DNA of 64,000 nucleotides from Paradesertivirga sp966210515 (lineage in GTDB: Bacteria; Bacteroidota; Bacteroidia; Sphingobacteriales; Sphingobacteriaceae): the NCBI GenBank assembly GCA_966210515.1, contig CBIHLM010000012.1, positions 15,883 to 79,882 of the forward strand. Reading direction: 5' to 3'. A program made the position numbers and the translations under genes. Positions within the stretch are counted from its first letter, which is position 1; each line of letters opens with the position of its first letter. The notes below the pieces were generated by a model, which did no database searches, was not told the DNA's origin, and was given only the letters and a program-made list of their open reading frames with translations. Shown here one piece after another: positions 1 through 9,636 of this stretch.

Positions 1-34
1 CCTGCGCAGGAAGGAGGAGGTTTAGAATCCCCAT

Positions 35-1570
35 TTACTTATCAGCTGCAACATGATAAATAGGATCTTCGAGAATATTTACATCAATTACTGCCTCGGC
101 GTTCTTTAAAAGCAAGCGGCAGTCTTCGCTGAGGTGCTTCAAATGCAATTTCTTACCTGCGTGCTTATATCTATCAGTCAGCTTATTCAAAGCTTCGATA
201 CCCGACATATCTGCAACGCGACTGTCTTTAAAGTCGATTATAACCTCTTGGGGATCCTGAGAAACATCAAACTTCTCGGTAAAAGCGGTTACCGAGCCAA
301 AGAAAAGAGGTCCGTATATCTCGTAATGTTTAATGCCATCCTGATCTATAAACTTTCGGACCCTGATTCTGGTGGCACTATCCCAGGCAAACACTAAGGC
401 AGATACTATAACACCGACAAGCACTGCGAGGGCCAAATTATGAAGCCATACTGTAATAACAGCCACAAGTATTCCCACAAAAATGTCCTGACGGGGCATC
501 TTATTGATTATCCGGAAGCTCATCCATTCAAAGGTCCCGATAGCAACCATAATCATTACGCCTGTTAAAGCCGCCATGGGCACCCGTTCAATTACCGGCG
601 CACCAAAAAGTATGATCAATAATATGGTAAACGCTGCAACGATACCAGACAGCCTGGCTCTGGCCCCTGCCGAAAGGTTTACCAATGTTTGCGCAATCAT
701 CGGGCAACCTCCCATACCGAAGAAAAATCCGTTCAGAATATTGGCTCCGCCCTGGGCCAGACTTTCCCTGTTTCCATTGCCACGGGTCGCGGTAATCTCA
801 TCTACCAAATTCAGCGTTAACAAACCTTCGGTTAAACCCACTCCTGCCATGATAAGGGCATAAGGAAATATAATCTGCAAAGATTCGAGCGTGAAAGGAA
901 TTTCGGGAATATGAAAAGGAGGAAAACCACCGCTTACAGATGCGATATCTTTAACTGTTTTGGTATCGATATTGAATCCAAGAACAACAAAGAAAACAAT
1001 AATAATTGCCGCTAAAGAAGGGGGAATAGTTTTGGTAACTCTCGGCAGGAAAAGCACTATCGCAATAGTTAAGGCTACCAGACCAGCCATAATGTATAAA
1101 GGGGGACCACTGAGCCAGACGTCGTTTCCATTAACGCTTGTTTTGAATTGCTCCAGCTGCGCCATGAAGATAATCACTGCAAGTCCGTTGACAAAACCAA
1201 ACATTACAGGCTGAGGAACCAGACGGATAAATTTTCCGAGTTTAAACACTCCGACCAGAATTTGTATTACTCCGCAAAGAGCCACCGCGGCAAAAACGTA
1301 GTCAATTCCATGAGATTTCATTAAGGCAATAAGAACTACCACTGTAGCACCCGCCCCTCCGGAAATCAAACCCGGCCTTCCGCCGAAAACGGCTGTTACC
1401 AAGCCCATGATAAAAGCAGCGTATAAACCTACTAAGGGAGGAAATCCACCTAAAATAGCAAAGGAGAGAGACTCGGGCATCATGGTCATGGCAACCGTTA
1501 AGCCCGCGAGAATTTCAATTTTATAATCGACTTTCTGAGAGAAGTCAAATAGGCGTAAATAAGGTTTCAT
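35..1570 (-). CDS. SulP family inorganic anion transporter with STAS domain
   Basis: Predicted 511-residue inner-membrane anion transporter or exchanger of the SulP (SLC26) family. Residues 1-400 are a run of hydrophobic helices. The N-terminal stretch with PESLSFAILGGFPPLVGLY and the later segment NLSAGARARLSGI match conserved SulP helices. Residues about 420-505 form a cytosolic STAS domain (DFKDSRVADMSGIEALNKL). The substrate (sulfate, bicarbonate or another anion) cannot be read from sequence. It stands alone downstream of the pectin locus, separated by a terminator and about 400 bp of repeat-bearing DNA, so it is probably a separate transcription unit. The start ATG at 1570 opens directly into the conserved N-terminal region, and the length is normal for a bacterial SulP protein. 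Confidence 0.9.
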   Translation of the reverse strand: MKPYLRLFDFSQKVDYKIEILAGLTVAMTMMPESLSFAILGGFPPLVGLYAAFIMGLVTAVFGGRPGLISGGAGATVVVLIALMKSHGIDYVFAAVALCGVIQILVGVFKLGKFIRLVPQPVMFGFVNGLAVIIFMAQLEQFKTSVNGNDVWLSGPPLYIMAGLVALTIAIVLFLPRVTKTIPPSLAAIIIVFFVVLGFNIDTKTVKDIASVSGGFPPFHIPEIPFTLESLQIIFPYALIMAGVGLTEGLLTLNLVDEITATRGNGNRESLAQGGANILNGFFFGMGGCPMIAQTLVNLSAGARARLSGIVAAFTILLIILFGAPVIERVPMAALTGVMIMVAIGTFEWMSFRIINKMPRQDIFVGILVAVITVWLHNLALAVLVGVIVSALVFAWDSATRIRVRKFIDQDGIKHYEIYGPLFFGSVTAFTEKFDVSQDPQEVIIDFKDSRVADMSGIEALNKLTDRYKHAGKKLHLKHLSEDCRLLLKNAEAVIDVNILEDPIYHVAADK

Positions 1571-1965
1571 TCCTTAATCTTTAATTCGAAAACACTATAC
1601 ATGAAAAATTTTTAGCAGAAAAAGCTAAAGAATAATTACAACAAAGAGCAAGTACTCAAGGTGGTGTAATAGGGCTATTATAAGAAGTAACGGTCATTGC
1701 GCGCAAAGGTATAAAAATATTTCTCGGAGAGAATCGGGATGTTCTCTTCAAGTTGAGTGAAGCGCTCATTATTGTTGAACGATAAGGGTCACCCGTAGAA
1801 GCGCGTCATTGCCGTCCGATCGGCAATCCTAATGCACTATTCAAGAAGAAAAAATTATGCTCTGCATTAAGATTCCTGCCTGCGCAGGAAGGACGGCGAT
1901 GGGCGATTGGGGTCGGTGGTATTGCTGAACAATCAGGTTCCTTTGTTGGTATCCTCATCAACACA
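1571..1965. repeat. Intergenic region with REP-like hairpins
   Basis: No convincing gene here. Two short hairpins are visible. One at 1873-1890 has stem TTCCTGC and loop CTGC, and its 3' half plus flank (CCTGCGCAGGAAGG) recurs at positions 1-14 of the window. A second at 1939-1965 is a degenerate copy of the REP family found intact at 30643, 31527 and 32119 (CTTTGTTGGT, then ATCCTCATC). A 60-codon frame on the minus strand (1806-1988) runs through these hairpins and has no recognisable features. Confidence 0.5.
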
Positions 1966-2006
1966 AAGAAAAAAAGAAACCGCCTCATAATCGGGTTATG
2001 AGACGG
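1966..2006 (-). terminator. Intrinsic terminator of the pectin locus
   Basis: On the minus strand an 11-bp stem (1996-2006 pairing with 1980-1990, one G-U pair, 5-base loop) is followed at once by a T-rich run (plus strand 1966-1979, almost all A). It lies 23 bp past the stop of the last gene of the pectin cluster, in the right orientation to end that transcript. Confidence 0.85.
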
Positions 2007-2028
2007 CTTCTGGTATTGTAAACAAAAC

Positions 2029-2712
2029 TTAATTTACTTTAAAGATGTTTACTGTTGATTCGGCTGTATTGCCTTTAGCGTCTTTTGCTACCACTTTCCA
2101 ATAGTAACTTGTATTTGCTGTAACAGTTACATCATCTAACTTTTTCAGGGTGATATTAGCCTGAAGCAATGGAATATTGGTGCTTGTAGTGCCCAGATAC
2201 ACGTCATAAGCCGAGAGATCATTATCGGCATCATCTGCAGTCCAGCTAAGGTTTACCTTTCCATTTACAGCTGTAACAGATTGACGCATTGTCGGCATCA
2301 GATTATCAGGAGGAAACGGGGCAAAGTATGCAGTTGCCTCTCCCGCGTTGTAAAACTTGCGCGTTTCACTGGTACCTACTTCCGTACTGGACTCCGACTT
2401 TGAAACCACATACCATGAAAAAGGCGTATTACTGCTCAGATTTACCGCAAGTTGAGTAGCAGTGGTTGTTTGTTTAGTTACCGCCTGGGTTAGAAGGTTC
2501 TTTATATTAACTTCATAAAGATCGACATTTGCCGCGGCATTCCACTTTAGTGTTACTGTGCTGATAGTCGACGAAACAATTGTTCCCTGCGTACATGCTT
2601 CGTTAGCTGCAGGCGATACAAGAACCGCTTGCTGCGGGGCTGGCTGTACCTTTTTTCCCTTTTTACAAGCGAATAGGGTTAAACATAATATGGCTAGAAT
2701 TAATTGCTTCAT
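2029..2712 (-). CDS. Small lipoprotein with two fibronectin III-like domains
   Basis: 227-residue predicted lipoprotein. A short signal peptide ends in a lipobox with Cys16 (LTLFAC), followed by Lys-rich residues. Residues about 30-115 and 131-225 each read like a fibronectin type III fold, with the typical pattern of a Trp near strand B and a Tyr-x-Val or Tyr-Trp-Lys-Val strand F (SYYWKVVAKDAKG). The start overlaps the stop of the upstream pectinesterase gene by 4 bp (ATGA), so the two are translationally coupled. Function is unknown. Position suggests a surface accessory protein of the pectin locus, perhaps in glycan or enzyme binding. It is the last gene before the terminator. Confidence 0.75.
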   Translation of the reverse strand: MKQLILAILCLTLFACKKGKKVQPAPQQAVLVSPAANEACTQGTIVSSTISTVTLKWNAAANVDLYEVNIKNLLTQAVTKQTTTATQLAVNLSSNTPFSWYVVSKSESSTEVGTSETRKFYNAGEATAYFAPFPPDNLMPTMRQSVTAVNGKVNLSWTADDADNDLSAYDVYLGTTSTNIPLLQANITLKKLDDVTVTANTSYYWKVVAKDAKGNTAESTVNIFKVN

Positions 2713-5700
2713 TTCTTTAAAATTTTAGTTGAGCTCTCAGTTAAACTTGTCTTTACACTAATGATATACATTCCTTCAGGCAGGTCTGAAAGGCTAACCT
2801 GAACCACTCCGTTCTGAACTATTTGCGATGCGGCATATTTACGGGCTCCGGCTAAATCGGTAAGTGTTATATTAGCAGAAGAAGATGTATCATTTCCCAT
2901 ATTGATGAATACATTCTGATCGAATGGGTTAGGATAAATGGTATGGCCATTGGATACGAAAATGCTCTTTTCAATAGTACCCTGACATTCTTTCTCTGTA
3001 CTTACTGTGATCTTATTCATTCCATCGGTTAGTGGCAGCGTAATCGAACCCAAAGTGGTTTGATACATTTTGTCGTTCACCTGTATCAGATACCGGTCTG
3101 AACCGGCAAGATTAAGAGCAACTGTATTATCAGCAGGTTTAACAACCGAATACATACTTAATGCCTGTGGCTCTCTGACTGTTAAATCAAAACACTGACT
3201 ATAATCAGCCTGGCCCTCAACGGTGATACAAACCTTATAGTTGCCTGCGCTTAAAGAAGGTATCTCCAATGCTGTTGTAAAGGGAAGCACTGTATTTGTA
3301 CCGCCGATTACAACATTGGCTTTATAGGTCATATTTTCGGCTGCCGTGATATTTATTTTACCATCATTGCCGCTTGAGCATACTTCATCGGAAGCTTTAA
3401 CCTGGAAGTTATTTGCAGGAAGTTTAAAGCGATCGGCTACCACTAATGTCCGGGTAACCGGATTTGCTGCTGCATACTGTGTATTTCCTGCCTGAGTAGC
3501 TGTAATATCAGTACTCCCGGTTCCTGTTATCTCAATCATTCCATTTACAACCCTCGCTACGGCCGTATTGCTGCTGGTATAGCTAATTGCTAAACCGGAG
3601 CTGGCAGTAGCACCCGCAGCAAAATCATCAGAAGTGATGTTTTTAGGCGTGAACGCAGTAAAGGTTATTGTTTGATCCAGTTTGCTTACCACCAGATCTC
3701 TGCTTACCGGACTAGCGGCCAGCCATGAGGTGTTTCCAGCTTGTGAAGCCGTAATACTTGTTGTTCCAGCTCCAACGATGTGAATTTTCCCATTTACAAT
3801 AGTAGCCACTTCAGTATTACTACTGCTCAGGCTTACTGCCAGGCCAGAAGAAGTCGTAGCCCCCGCCTCAAAATCTGCGTCAGTAACCACTTTTGCAGGG
3901 ATAACATTAAAGGTGATAGTTTGAGATTGCTGGGCTGCGTTCACAACCAGATCTCTGCTTACAGAAGTGGCTGCCTGCCATTCTGTGTCTCCAGCCTGCG
4001 ATGCGGTAATAGTAGTTGTTCCGGCAGCTATTATATGGATTTTGCCATTTACAATATCGGCGACAGCGGTATTGCTGCTGCTTAAGCTTACAGCCAAGCC
4101 GGAAGAAGCAGTGGCACCTGCCTCAAAATCTGCATCTGATACACTTTTCGCCGGAAGGGCGGCAAAGGTAATTGTTTGGGATTTCCTGGCCGTTACCTCG
4201 TCGCTTTTTGTACTTAGAGCACCATACTCGCTTACAGCCTGCACTGCATAGGTATGAGTTTTTCCAGCAACAGGATTGGAATCGGTATATTGCGTATTTG
4301 TTGTGAAAGCGATTACTTTACCATCCCGAATAACAATGTAAAGGCGGGTGTAGGCAACGTTATCCCAGCTTAATGCAGACCCACTGATCTGAAGATTTGA
4401 GGGCTTTCCAGGGGCTTCAGAAATCATTCTTGGGTCCCAGGTATCACCACTGCGCATGATAACATTTTCGTATGTGTATGTTGCCGCCTCTGCATCAGTT
4501 AGACTACTTTTGGCGGTGCCTTTAACTGTGCTGGTCACGTTGCCATTGGCATCTTTAACATCATATTCATAATTGGATATACGCTGCGATAAGTCAACAG
4601 GATTACCGGCTGCATCCATCGTTCCATAATCAGCGAAAATAGCAGGTATTGCGCCCATCTTATAATACCATCCTGTTGGGTAAACATTAGCTTTTAGAGT
4701 AGTATTAAGGAACACTGTTTTAGGTGAGTTTTGCCAAGGCCGGCCATAGTATGTTGTAACTGTACCACTTACTTTATCCTGATCAATAGTGCAATTGCTG
4801 AATACATATCCCCAGAGGGTACCCGAGCCATGACTTGGTGCAACTATATAACCTCCATCTTTTCGGGTAACAGTAATGGTGCAATTGTCGAAGAATACAT
4901 CTCCACCACCATAGACAAAATCTACCGCACCTTCAATTTTTGAATTTTTTATATAATGACGATCTGAAATTCTGCTGTAAGATGTAAGATAGGTATCCTG
5001 ATAGCTCCGCAGGTAACAATTATTCATTGTAAAATGATTGCTGGGAGTATACAAAGCCAAAGCCTGCGGGCCGGCCTGGCTCTCGTAGCCATAACTATTT
5101 TCAAAAATGATATTTTCAAAATAGCAATCGGATGAATTTACAACCATTGTAGCACCCTGGCTTACATGATAAACGGTAGTTCCTTTTCCATCGCTGCCAG
5201 ACAAACGATTATCTGAAATGATAACACTATCGCGATGCTGCCCGATTAAGTGTATAAAAGGTTTATTAGAAGGGATATCGTGATGCCCGGTATATTTACC
5301 ACTTTTAATAAAAATAACCCATGGAGTTGCACTGCTGGCAGGAGCCGCAGCAATGGCACTGATTACGGACGTATAATCCCCTGTACCGTCTTGAGCCACT
5401 ACCGCATCAAAGAGTTTTTTAGCCGGCTCTAATCTGACACCCGTTTTAAACTTCAGCGTGATTCCGGCAAATACATTGCCCGATAAATCGGTAAGTGCGC
5501 CAGCCGGAACAGTAAAGGTGTACTCGGTATTGTAGTTCAGCTTTTCATATTTAAAGGTTACTGTTTTAGAACCATAGGCGCCTGTTAAAACTGTCGAACC
5601 AAGGGTTATATCACCTGTACCAACTTTAACTTTCTCATCGAAAGTAAGTACTACCGAACCGTTTATTGATGCGGTAACCGATCCTTCAACAGGTACAGTT

Positions 5701-7277
5701 GATATTAAAACCGGGGCTTGCGTATCGGCGACAATTTCTTTATCGGCAAATACAAAGACGTTTGTAAATGCTGTACCATCATTATCTGTACCTTCATTAA
5801 GTATCGCGCTGGTTTCGTCGGCTATCCAGCGTATATACACTTTGGCCTTCCCCTCTGCTTCAACCGGCAAAAGCGAATTTAAATCTTTCCATCCCGTATT
5901 ATAAACGCTGGTGATGTCTACCCGGGCAAGTTCTGTGTAGGTTACATCATCAAGAGAATACTGTAATACCTGAACCGAATAGGCCTGGTAGTTCGCACTC
6001 ACCATCGATTTAACTTGTATATTTTTATAACCCGCAGTCGAAAACTGAGCTTTGAGATAACGGCGCTTTGTTTTAAAATCGGCACCTAATGTCCAGAATC
6101 TCACGTTGGGATATGGAGGAGAAAATGCGGAGGCATTTGCCAGCCAGCCAACGGTTGAACCAGTGGGCTCGTAAGATGAGATGAGACCCGTGTTTGTCGT
6201 TTCTGAATAAAAATCGCCCGGCCTGCTTTGTGTGGGCGTCAAAGCCTTAAAATTCCATCCGACAATAAAAGGAACTTCATCAAATGTGGCTGTAAAAGAC
6301 TTGTTTTCATTTACTGTAACGGTCCTTTCGGCTGCGGTAGAGTTATCTTCCCAATAACTAAAATTTGAAACCGGATTGGGCACGACCTTCATCGAAACTT
6401 CTGTTCCTTCCTCATATTTACCATTTGTAGGCTGCGGTGTTAACTGCACCTGTCCCCAGGTAGAACCTGCAATAGCGACATTAAAGGTGTAAGTGGGTTT
6501 CGCTTCAAAAACAGCTTTTATCTTTTGTTTAGAATTTACTGTAACAACATACGGATTGCTGGTTGATAGATCTGTTTCAGTAGAATCCACCCACTTAACA
6601 AACTTGTAACCAAAGGCCGGAGTGGCCTGCAAACTTACAGAAGCACCCTGATCATATTGATCACTATTCGGTGTTTTAGTCACCGTACCTGCTTCAGGTA
6701 TGTTTAAACTTGTAATAAGCGGATACTGAGGGTTAGTTGATACATAGTTACCATAGATTTTAAGGCTGAACATATAAGCATTCTGCAATTCATTTAAGTT
6801 AGTGAACTTAATTGCCACGTTACTTTCGTTTATGTCAACCGAAACTTCCTGCCCGGAAGATGGAGTGGCATACGTACTGTAAATGGCCACCCAATCGGCA
6901 TCAGAAGCACCTTTTTTCCACAATTTAAACCCACGGCTGCTTCCAGTTGCTCCATGTTGATACACCACTTTGGTAATTGAGTTTAAAGGAGAGAGCTCCA
7001 TGTAAGAACCAACTATCTTTTCGGCCCTGGCATATCCTGTAGAAACAAGCGTATAATTGAACCTCGTCTCATCTCTCCCCGTGGGCGCTACAGTAACTTG
7101 ATTGAATTTAAAAGTCAAAGTTTCTGCAGAAAAATCAGTGGTTTTGGATACTGTTTGTTCTGTGGCGGATGTGAGAGCTGTCCAGTTCTGAAAATCTGTG
7201 GAATACAAAAGCTTTTCCTGAGCCCATGTACTTTGTGCAAACAATAGGGCTAAAAGTAAGTAGAGATATTTCCTCAT
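2709..7277 (-). CDS. Modular secreted pectin methylesterase (CE8) with T9SS tail
   Basis: 1522-residue secreted enzyme that should de-methylesterify homogalacturonan. Order: signal peptide 1-19; unassigned N-terminal region 20-180; two bacterial-repeat-like modules about 190-258 and 263-334 (VKWVDST, FSYWEDNST); an unassigned beta-rich region 340-512; a Big_5-like Ig domain 520-613; the CE8 beta-helix about 622-950; an Fn3-like domain 955-1032; three tandem Ig-like repeats at 1034-1112, 1119-1197 and 1201-1280; a beta region; and a T9SS C-terminal sorting domain from about 1445 (TIYPNPF at the start, EGMYIISV near the end). CE8 signature residues are present: GPQAL (736-740), YQDTY (759-763), VDFVYG (785-790) and GRPW (845-848). 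Family knowledge places the catalytic Asp pair and Gln/Arg there. A terminator-like hairpin upstream suggests its own promoter. Confidence 0.93.
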   Translation of the reverse strand: MRKYLYLLLALLFAQSTWAQEKLLYSTDFQNWTALTSATEQTVSKTTDFSAETLTFKFNQVTVAPTGRDETRFNYTLVSTGYARAEKIVGSYMELSPLNSITKVVYQHGATGSSRGFKLWKKGASDADWVAIYSTYATPSSGQEVSVDINESNVAIKFTNLNELQNAYMFSLKIYGNYVSTNPQYPLITSLNIPEAGTVTKTPNSDQYDQGASVSLQATPAFGYKFVKWVDSTETDLSTSNPYVVTVNSKQKIKAVFEAKPTYTFNVAIAGSTWGQVQLTPQPTNGKYEEGTEVSMKVVPNPVSNFSYWEDNSTAAERTVTVNENKSFTATFDEVPFIVGWNFKALTPTQSRPGDFYSETTNTGLISSYEPTGSTVGWLANASAFSPPYPNVRFWTLGADFKTKRRYLKAQFSTAGYKNIQVKSMVSANYQAYSVQVLQYSLDDVTYTELARVDITSVYNTGWKDLNSLLPVEAEGKAKVYIRWIADETSAILNEGTDNDGTAFTNVFVFADKEIVADTQAPVLISTVPVEGSVTASINGSVVLTFDEKVKVGTGDITLGSTVLTGAYGSKTVTFKYEKLNYNTEYTFTVPAGALTDLSGNVFAGITLKFKTGVRLEPAKKLFDAVVAQDGTGDYTSVISAIAAAPASSATPWVIFIKSGKYTGHHDIPSNKPFIHLIGQHRDSVIISDNRLSGSDGKGTTVYHVSQGATMVVNSSDCYFENIIFENSYGYESQAGPQALALYTPSNHFTMNNCYLRSYQDTYLTSYSRISDRHYIKNSKIEGAVDFVYGGGDVFFDNCTITVTRKDGGYIVAPSHGSGTLWGYVFSNCTIDQDKVSGTVTTYYGRPWQNSPKTVFLNTTLKANVYPTGWYYKMGAIPAIFADYGTMDAAGNPVDLSQRISNYEYDVKDANGNVTSTVKGTAKSSLTDAEAATYTYENVIMRSGDTWDPRMISEAPGKPSNLQISGSALSWDNVAYTRLYIVIRDGKVIAFTTNTQYTDSNPVAGKTHTYAVQAVSEYGALSTKSDEVTARKSQTITFAALPAKSVSDADFEAGATASSGLAVSLSSSNTAVADIVNGKIHIIAAGTTTITASQAGDTEWQAATSVSRDLVVNAAQQSQTITFNVIPAKVVTDADFEAGATTSSGLAVSLSSSNTEVATIVNGKIHIVGAGTTSITASQAGNTSWLAASPVSRDLVVSKLDQTITFTAFTPKNITSDDFAAGATASSGLAISYTSSNTAVARVVNGMIEITGTGSTDITATQAGNTQYAAANPVTRTLVVADRFKLPANNFQVKASDEVCSSGNDGKINITAAENMTYKANVVIGGTNTVLPFTTALEIPSLSAGNYKVCITVEGQADYSQCFDLTVREPQALSMYSVVKPADNTVALNLAGSDRYLIQVNDKMYQTTLGSITLPLTDGMNKITVSTEKECQGTIEKSIFVSNGHTIYPNPFDQNVFINMGNDTSSSANITLTDLAGARKYAASQIVQNGVVQVSLSDLPEGMYIISVKTSLTESSTKILKK
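3438..4178 (-). repeat. Three tandem Ig-like coding repeats inside the pectinesterase gene
   Basis: Three consecutive modules of about 79 codons start with QTITF and contain SSGLA, then SSNT, VNGKI or VNGMI, TASQAG or TATQAG, and end in LVV. Repeats 1 and 2 are most alike in both protein and DNA. Repeat 3 is more diverged. This fits internal duplication of a stalk or binding module. Confidence 0.9.
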
Positions 7278-7747
7278 ACGGTTTAAATTAAAAGGTTAAT
7301 AATTTTAAGTTTATAATCAAATACTGGTTGGTCCAGTCGTTATGGTTATTATTTTTCAGAAACCTGAACTCGAACAAATAAGCTTATACATCTCAAAATA
7401 AGCATCTTGCATCCCACTCATTTGAGGAGAGGGATAAGGTGAGGTGATATTGCATTGTCTGCGCCCTCTCTGCCTCCAGAGGATCTCCTCAAAGGGAGAG
7501 AAAGGTCATCGCTCCCATGCGAATCGCTTATATCCAGGCATATTATTCGATTTCAGGTTATTAGTTTGTTATATATCAATCAGCGTCTTACTCTGCCGAT
7601 TTTTACTAACTGGTTATTTACTTTTCAGAATTTCGGAAATACACTAACAGGTAAATCTCATTTCAAAACTAGCCGGAGGCTATAAAACGCTGGTTCAAAA
7701 ACTGACCTAATAGGTCAATTTTTTATGACATGGGTGTTTATATCTGT
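7278..7747. other. Intergenic region between GH28 and pectinesterase genes
   Basis: 470 bp without a convincing gene. At 7703-7717 lies TGACCTAATAGGTCA, a palindrome followed on the minus strand by a T-rich stretch, a plausible terminator for the GH28 gene. At 7424-7445 and 7473-7498 there are two oppositely oriented GGAGAGGG/CTCCTCAAAGGGAG-type segments forming a long imperfect inverted repeat of the sort dispersed in Bacteroidota genomes. The promoter of the pectinesterase gene should lie here, but I see no perfect TAnnTTTG box near its start. Confidence 0.5.
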
Positions 7748-9397
7748 TTATTTAAGTACAACCGACTTATCTCCCGCCCCGTTCTCAAATCCTACCTTAT
7801 GCTTCACCAGATTTGTGTTTGTATTGATTAGTCTGATATCCCTGCTTCTTTCTCCGTTCACCTTCAATAAAACCTCTGCATTGTCACTATATACAAAAGC
7901 ATTTATAGCGATTGCCCGACTGCTTTCTACATAAATAACTGGATTGGTTTCAGCCGAAATTATTTTCAGCCCATCTAATGAAATATTCTCAGCTTCAATG
8001 ATTTCGGCTGCTTTGTTAGCCCTGAGTGTTGAGTTTCTTATCGAAATATTTTTCACGCTCATTTCCGGTAAGCCACGGATAAAAATTCCTTTTCCGGCAC
8101 CGTTACAAACTACATTACTGATCTCGAAGTTTCTGAACTGGGGAGTTTCTTCTGTAACGGCAGGCACCTCTACCTTTTCACCGGGTTTTGGAGGTTTGGT
8201 AAAGTAATACATGTCAAAATAGATGGCTTCGTCTACAATGTCCTTCATGTAGATATTTTTTACATAAATATCTTCCACAACCCCGCCCCTGCCTCTGGCC
8301 GTCTTAAATCTTAAGCCTTTATCGGTGCCTACAAAGTTGCAGTCATAAACAAAAATATTTCGGGCACCACCGCTCATTTCACTGCCGATCACGAAGCCTC
8401 CATGGCCTTTGTATACTACCGAGTTGCGAATTATTACGTTCTCTGTAGGTATACCTCTTTCGCGTCCGGCTTTATCCTTACCTGATTTTATGCATATACC
8501 GTCATCTCCGACATCAAATGTGCAGGCATCGATTAGAACATTTTTACAAGATTCGATATCTATGCCATCGCCATTCTGCGCATAATCCGGATTTTTTACA
8601 GAAACATCTTTTACTGTCACATCTTCGCTCATCAGAATGTGTAATCCCCAGGCCGGTGAGTTTTGAAACGTAACGCCTTCAATCAGTACGTTTTTACACC
8701 TGGTAAAATTGAGCAAGGTCGGACGTAAATAATCTTTAACATCCTGATAGTCCTGCTCCGTCTTTCCCGGCAAAATCGCACCCGGATCAACCATCTTATG
8801 TGCTTTACGCGTTTTTTCGGAAGGGTACCAGGTTCGTCCGTCTTCACTAAGCAAACCACCGCTGGCGACTTTCTTTTTCCACTCCCTTTCCGTTAACCTG
8901 TCTTTGGTTATCATACGCCAGAAATCGCCATTCCCGTCAATCATACCTTTACCCGTAATGGCTATATTTAGGAGATTGCTTGCGGAAATTGGTGATTGAT
9001 TCCGCATCGAAGGCTTCCCTTCATAATTACCTTTCACAAGGGCATACTGATCAAAATCGTTGCTGAATAGCAGAATTGCACCCTTGCTTACACTAAGGTT
9101 TACATTATTTTGCATCATAACAGGCCCCGTGAGCCATACCCCGGCAGGCACAGTCACAACCCCGCCCCCTTTGCTGCTACAGTCTTTGATTGCATTATTA
9201 ATACTTGAAGTATTTAGAGTAAGCCCGTCGGGTTTTGCTCCATAAGCTGTAATTTCGAAGGTATCTTTCTTAAACACAGGCGTTGAAACTTCCGGAAGGT
9301 TTTCCCAGGAATATTTCTTTGTAACAGCCTGTCCGTACGTGTCCGCCTGCAACACCGCAAGTGAGCTTAATAAAAAAAGGATTTTAGGAATTTTCAT
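7748..9397 (-). CDS. Polygalacturonase, glycoside hydrolase family 28
   Basis: 549-residue secreted enzyme expected to hydrolyse alpha-1,4-galacturonic acid linkages. A signal peptide covers about residues 1-22 (LAVLQADTYGQA). The right-handed beta-helix carries the GH28 signatures in order: NGDGID at 275-280 (catalytic Asp), DD at 298-299 in VGDDGICIKSGKD, GHGG at 331-334 with GSEMSGG, and RFK at 363-365. All expected catalytic and substrate-binding residues are present and the length fits bacterial exo-type members, though the mode of attack cannot be settled from sequence. No lipobox or T9SS tail is seen, so a periplasmic location is likely. It lies between the pectate lyase and pectinesterase genes. 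Confidence 0.93.
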   Translation of the reverse strand: MKIPKILFLLSSLAVLQADTYGQAVTKKYSWENLPEVSTPVFKKDTFEITAYGAKPDGLTLNTSSINNAIKDCSSKGGGVVTVPAGVWLTGPVMMQNNVNLSVSKGAILLFSNDFDQYALVKGNYEGKPSMRNQSPISASNLLNIAITGKGMIDGNGDFWRMITKDRLTEREWKKKVASGGLLSEDGRTWYPSEKTRKAHKMVDPGAILPGKTEQDYQDVKDYLRPTLLNFTRCKNVLIEGVTFQNSPAWGLHILMSEDVTVKDVSVKNPDYAQNGDGIDIESCKNVLIDACTFDVGDDGICIKSGKDKAGRERGIPTENVIIRNSVVYKGHGGFVIGSEMSGGARNIFVYDCNFVGTDKGLRFKTARGRGGVVEDIYVKNIYMKDIVDEAIYFDMYYFTKPPKPGEKVEVPAVTEETPQFRNFEISNVVCNGAGKGIFIRGLPEMSVKNISIRNSTLRANKAAEIIEAENISLDGLKIISAETNPVIYVESSRAIAINAFVYSDNAEVLLKVNGERSRDIRLINTNTNLVKHKVGFENGAGDKSVVLK

Positions 9398-9560
9398 CGG
9401 AAAAGATTTGAGATATGAGATATTAGATTTTTCGTGTGTCTATAATTGTTTTGGTACTCAAGAGGGCTGCGCCGTTTGAGATCATGCAAATTTTCATATC
9501 TATTTGTGTCTGTTAAAGCATGTATGTTTCATCAGAAATATTTTTTTTTATAGGCTATGG

Positions 9561-9613
9561 AACTTGCATGAACTTTCTCATTTCTTTTGAAAGCGGTAAG
9601 CTCATGCAGGTTT
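9561..9613. repeat. Stem-loop repeat downstream of the pectate lyase gene
   Basis: 53-bp element starting AACTTGCATGA and ending CTCATGCAGGTTT, so its ends pair as a stem with an inner CTCA/TGAA arm. It is a close copy of 11184-11239 and starts 24 bp past the pectate lyase stop codon on the minus strand. There is no clear U-run, so it is not a standard terminator. Confidence 0.7.
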
Positions 9614-9636
9614 CATCTAGAGATAATGTGTTCAGA

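Noticed and set aside
1806..1988. 60-codon minus-strand frame
   Set aside because: It runs across REP-like hairpins and the terminator tail, has no family features, and is better explained as non-coding.
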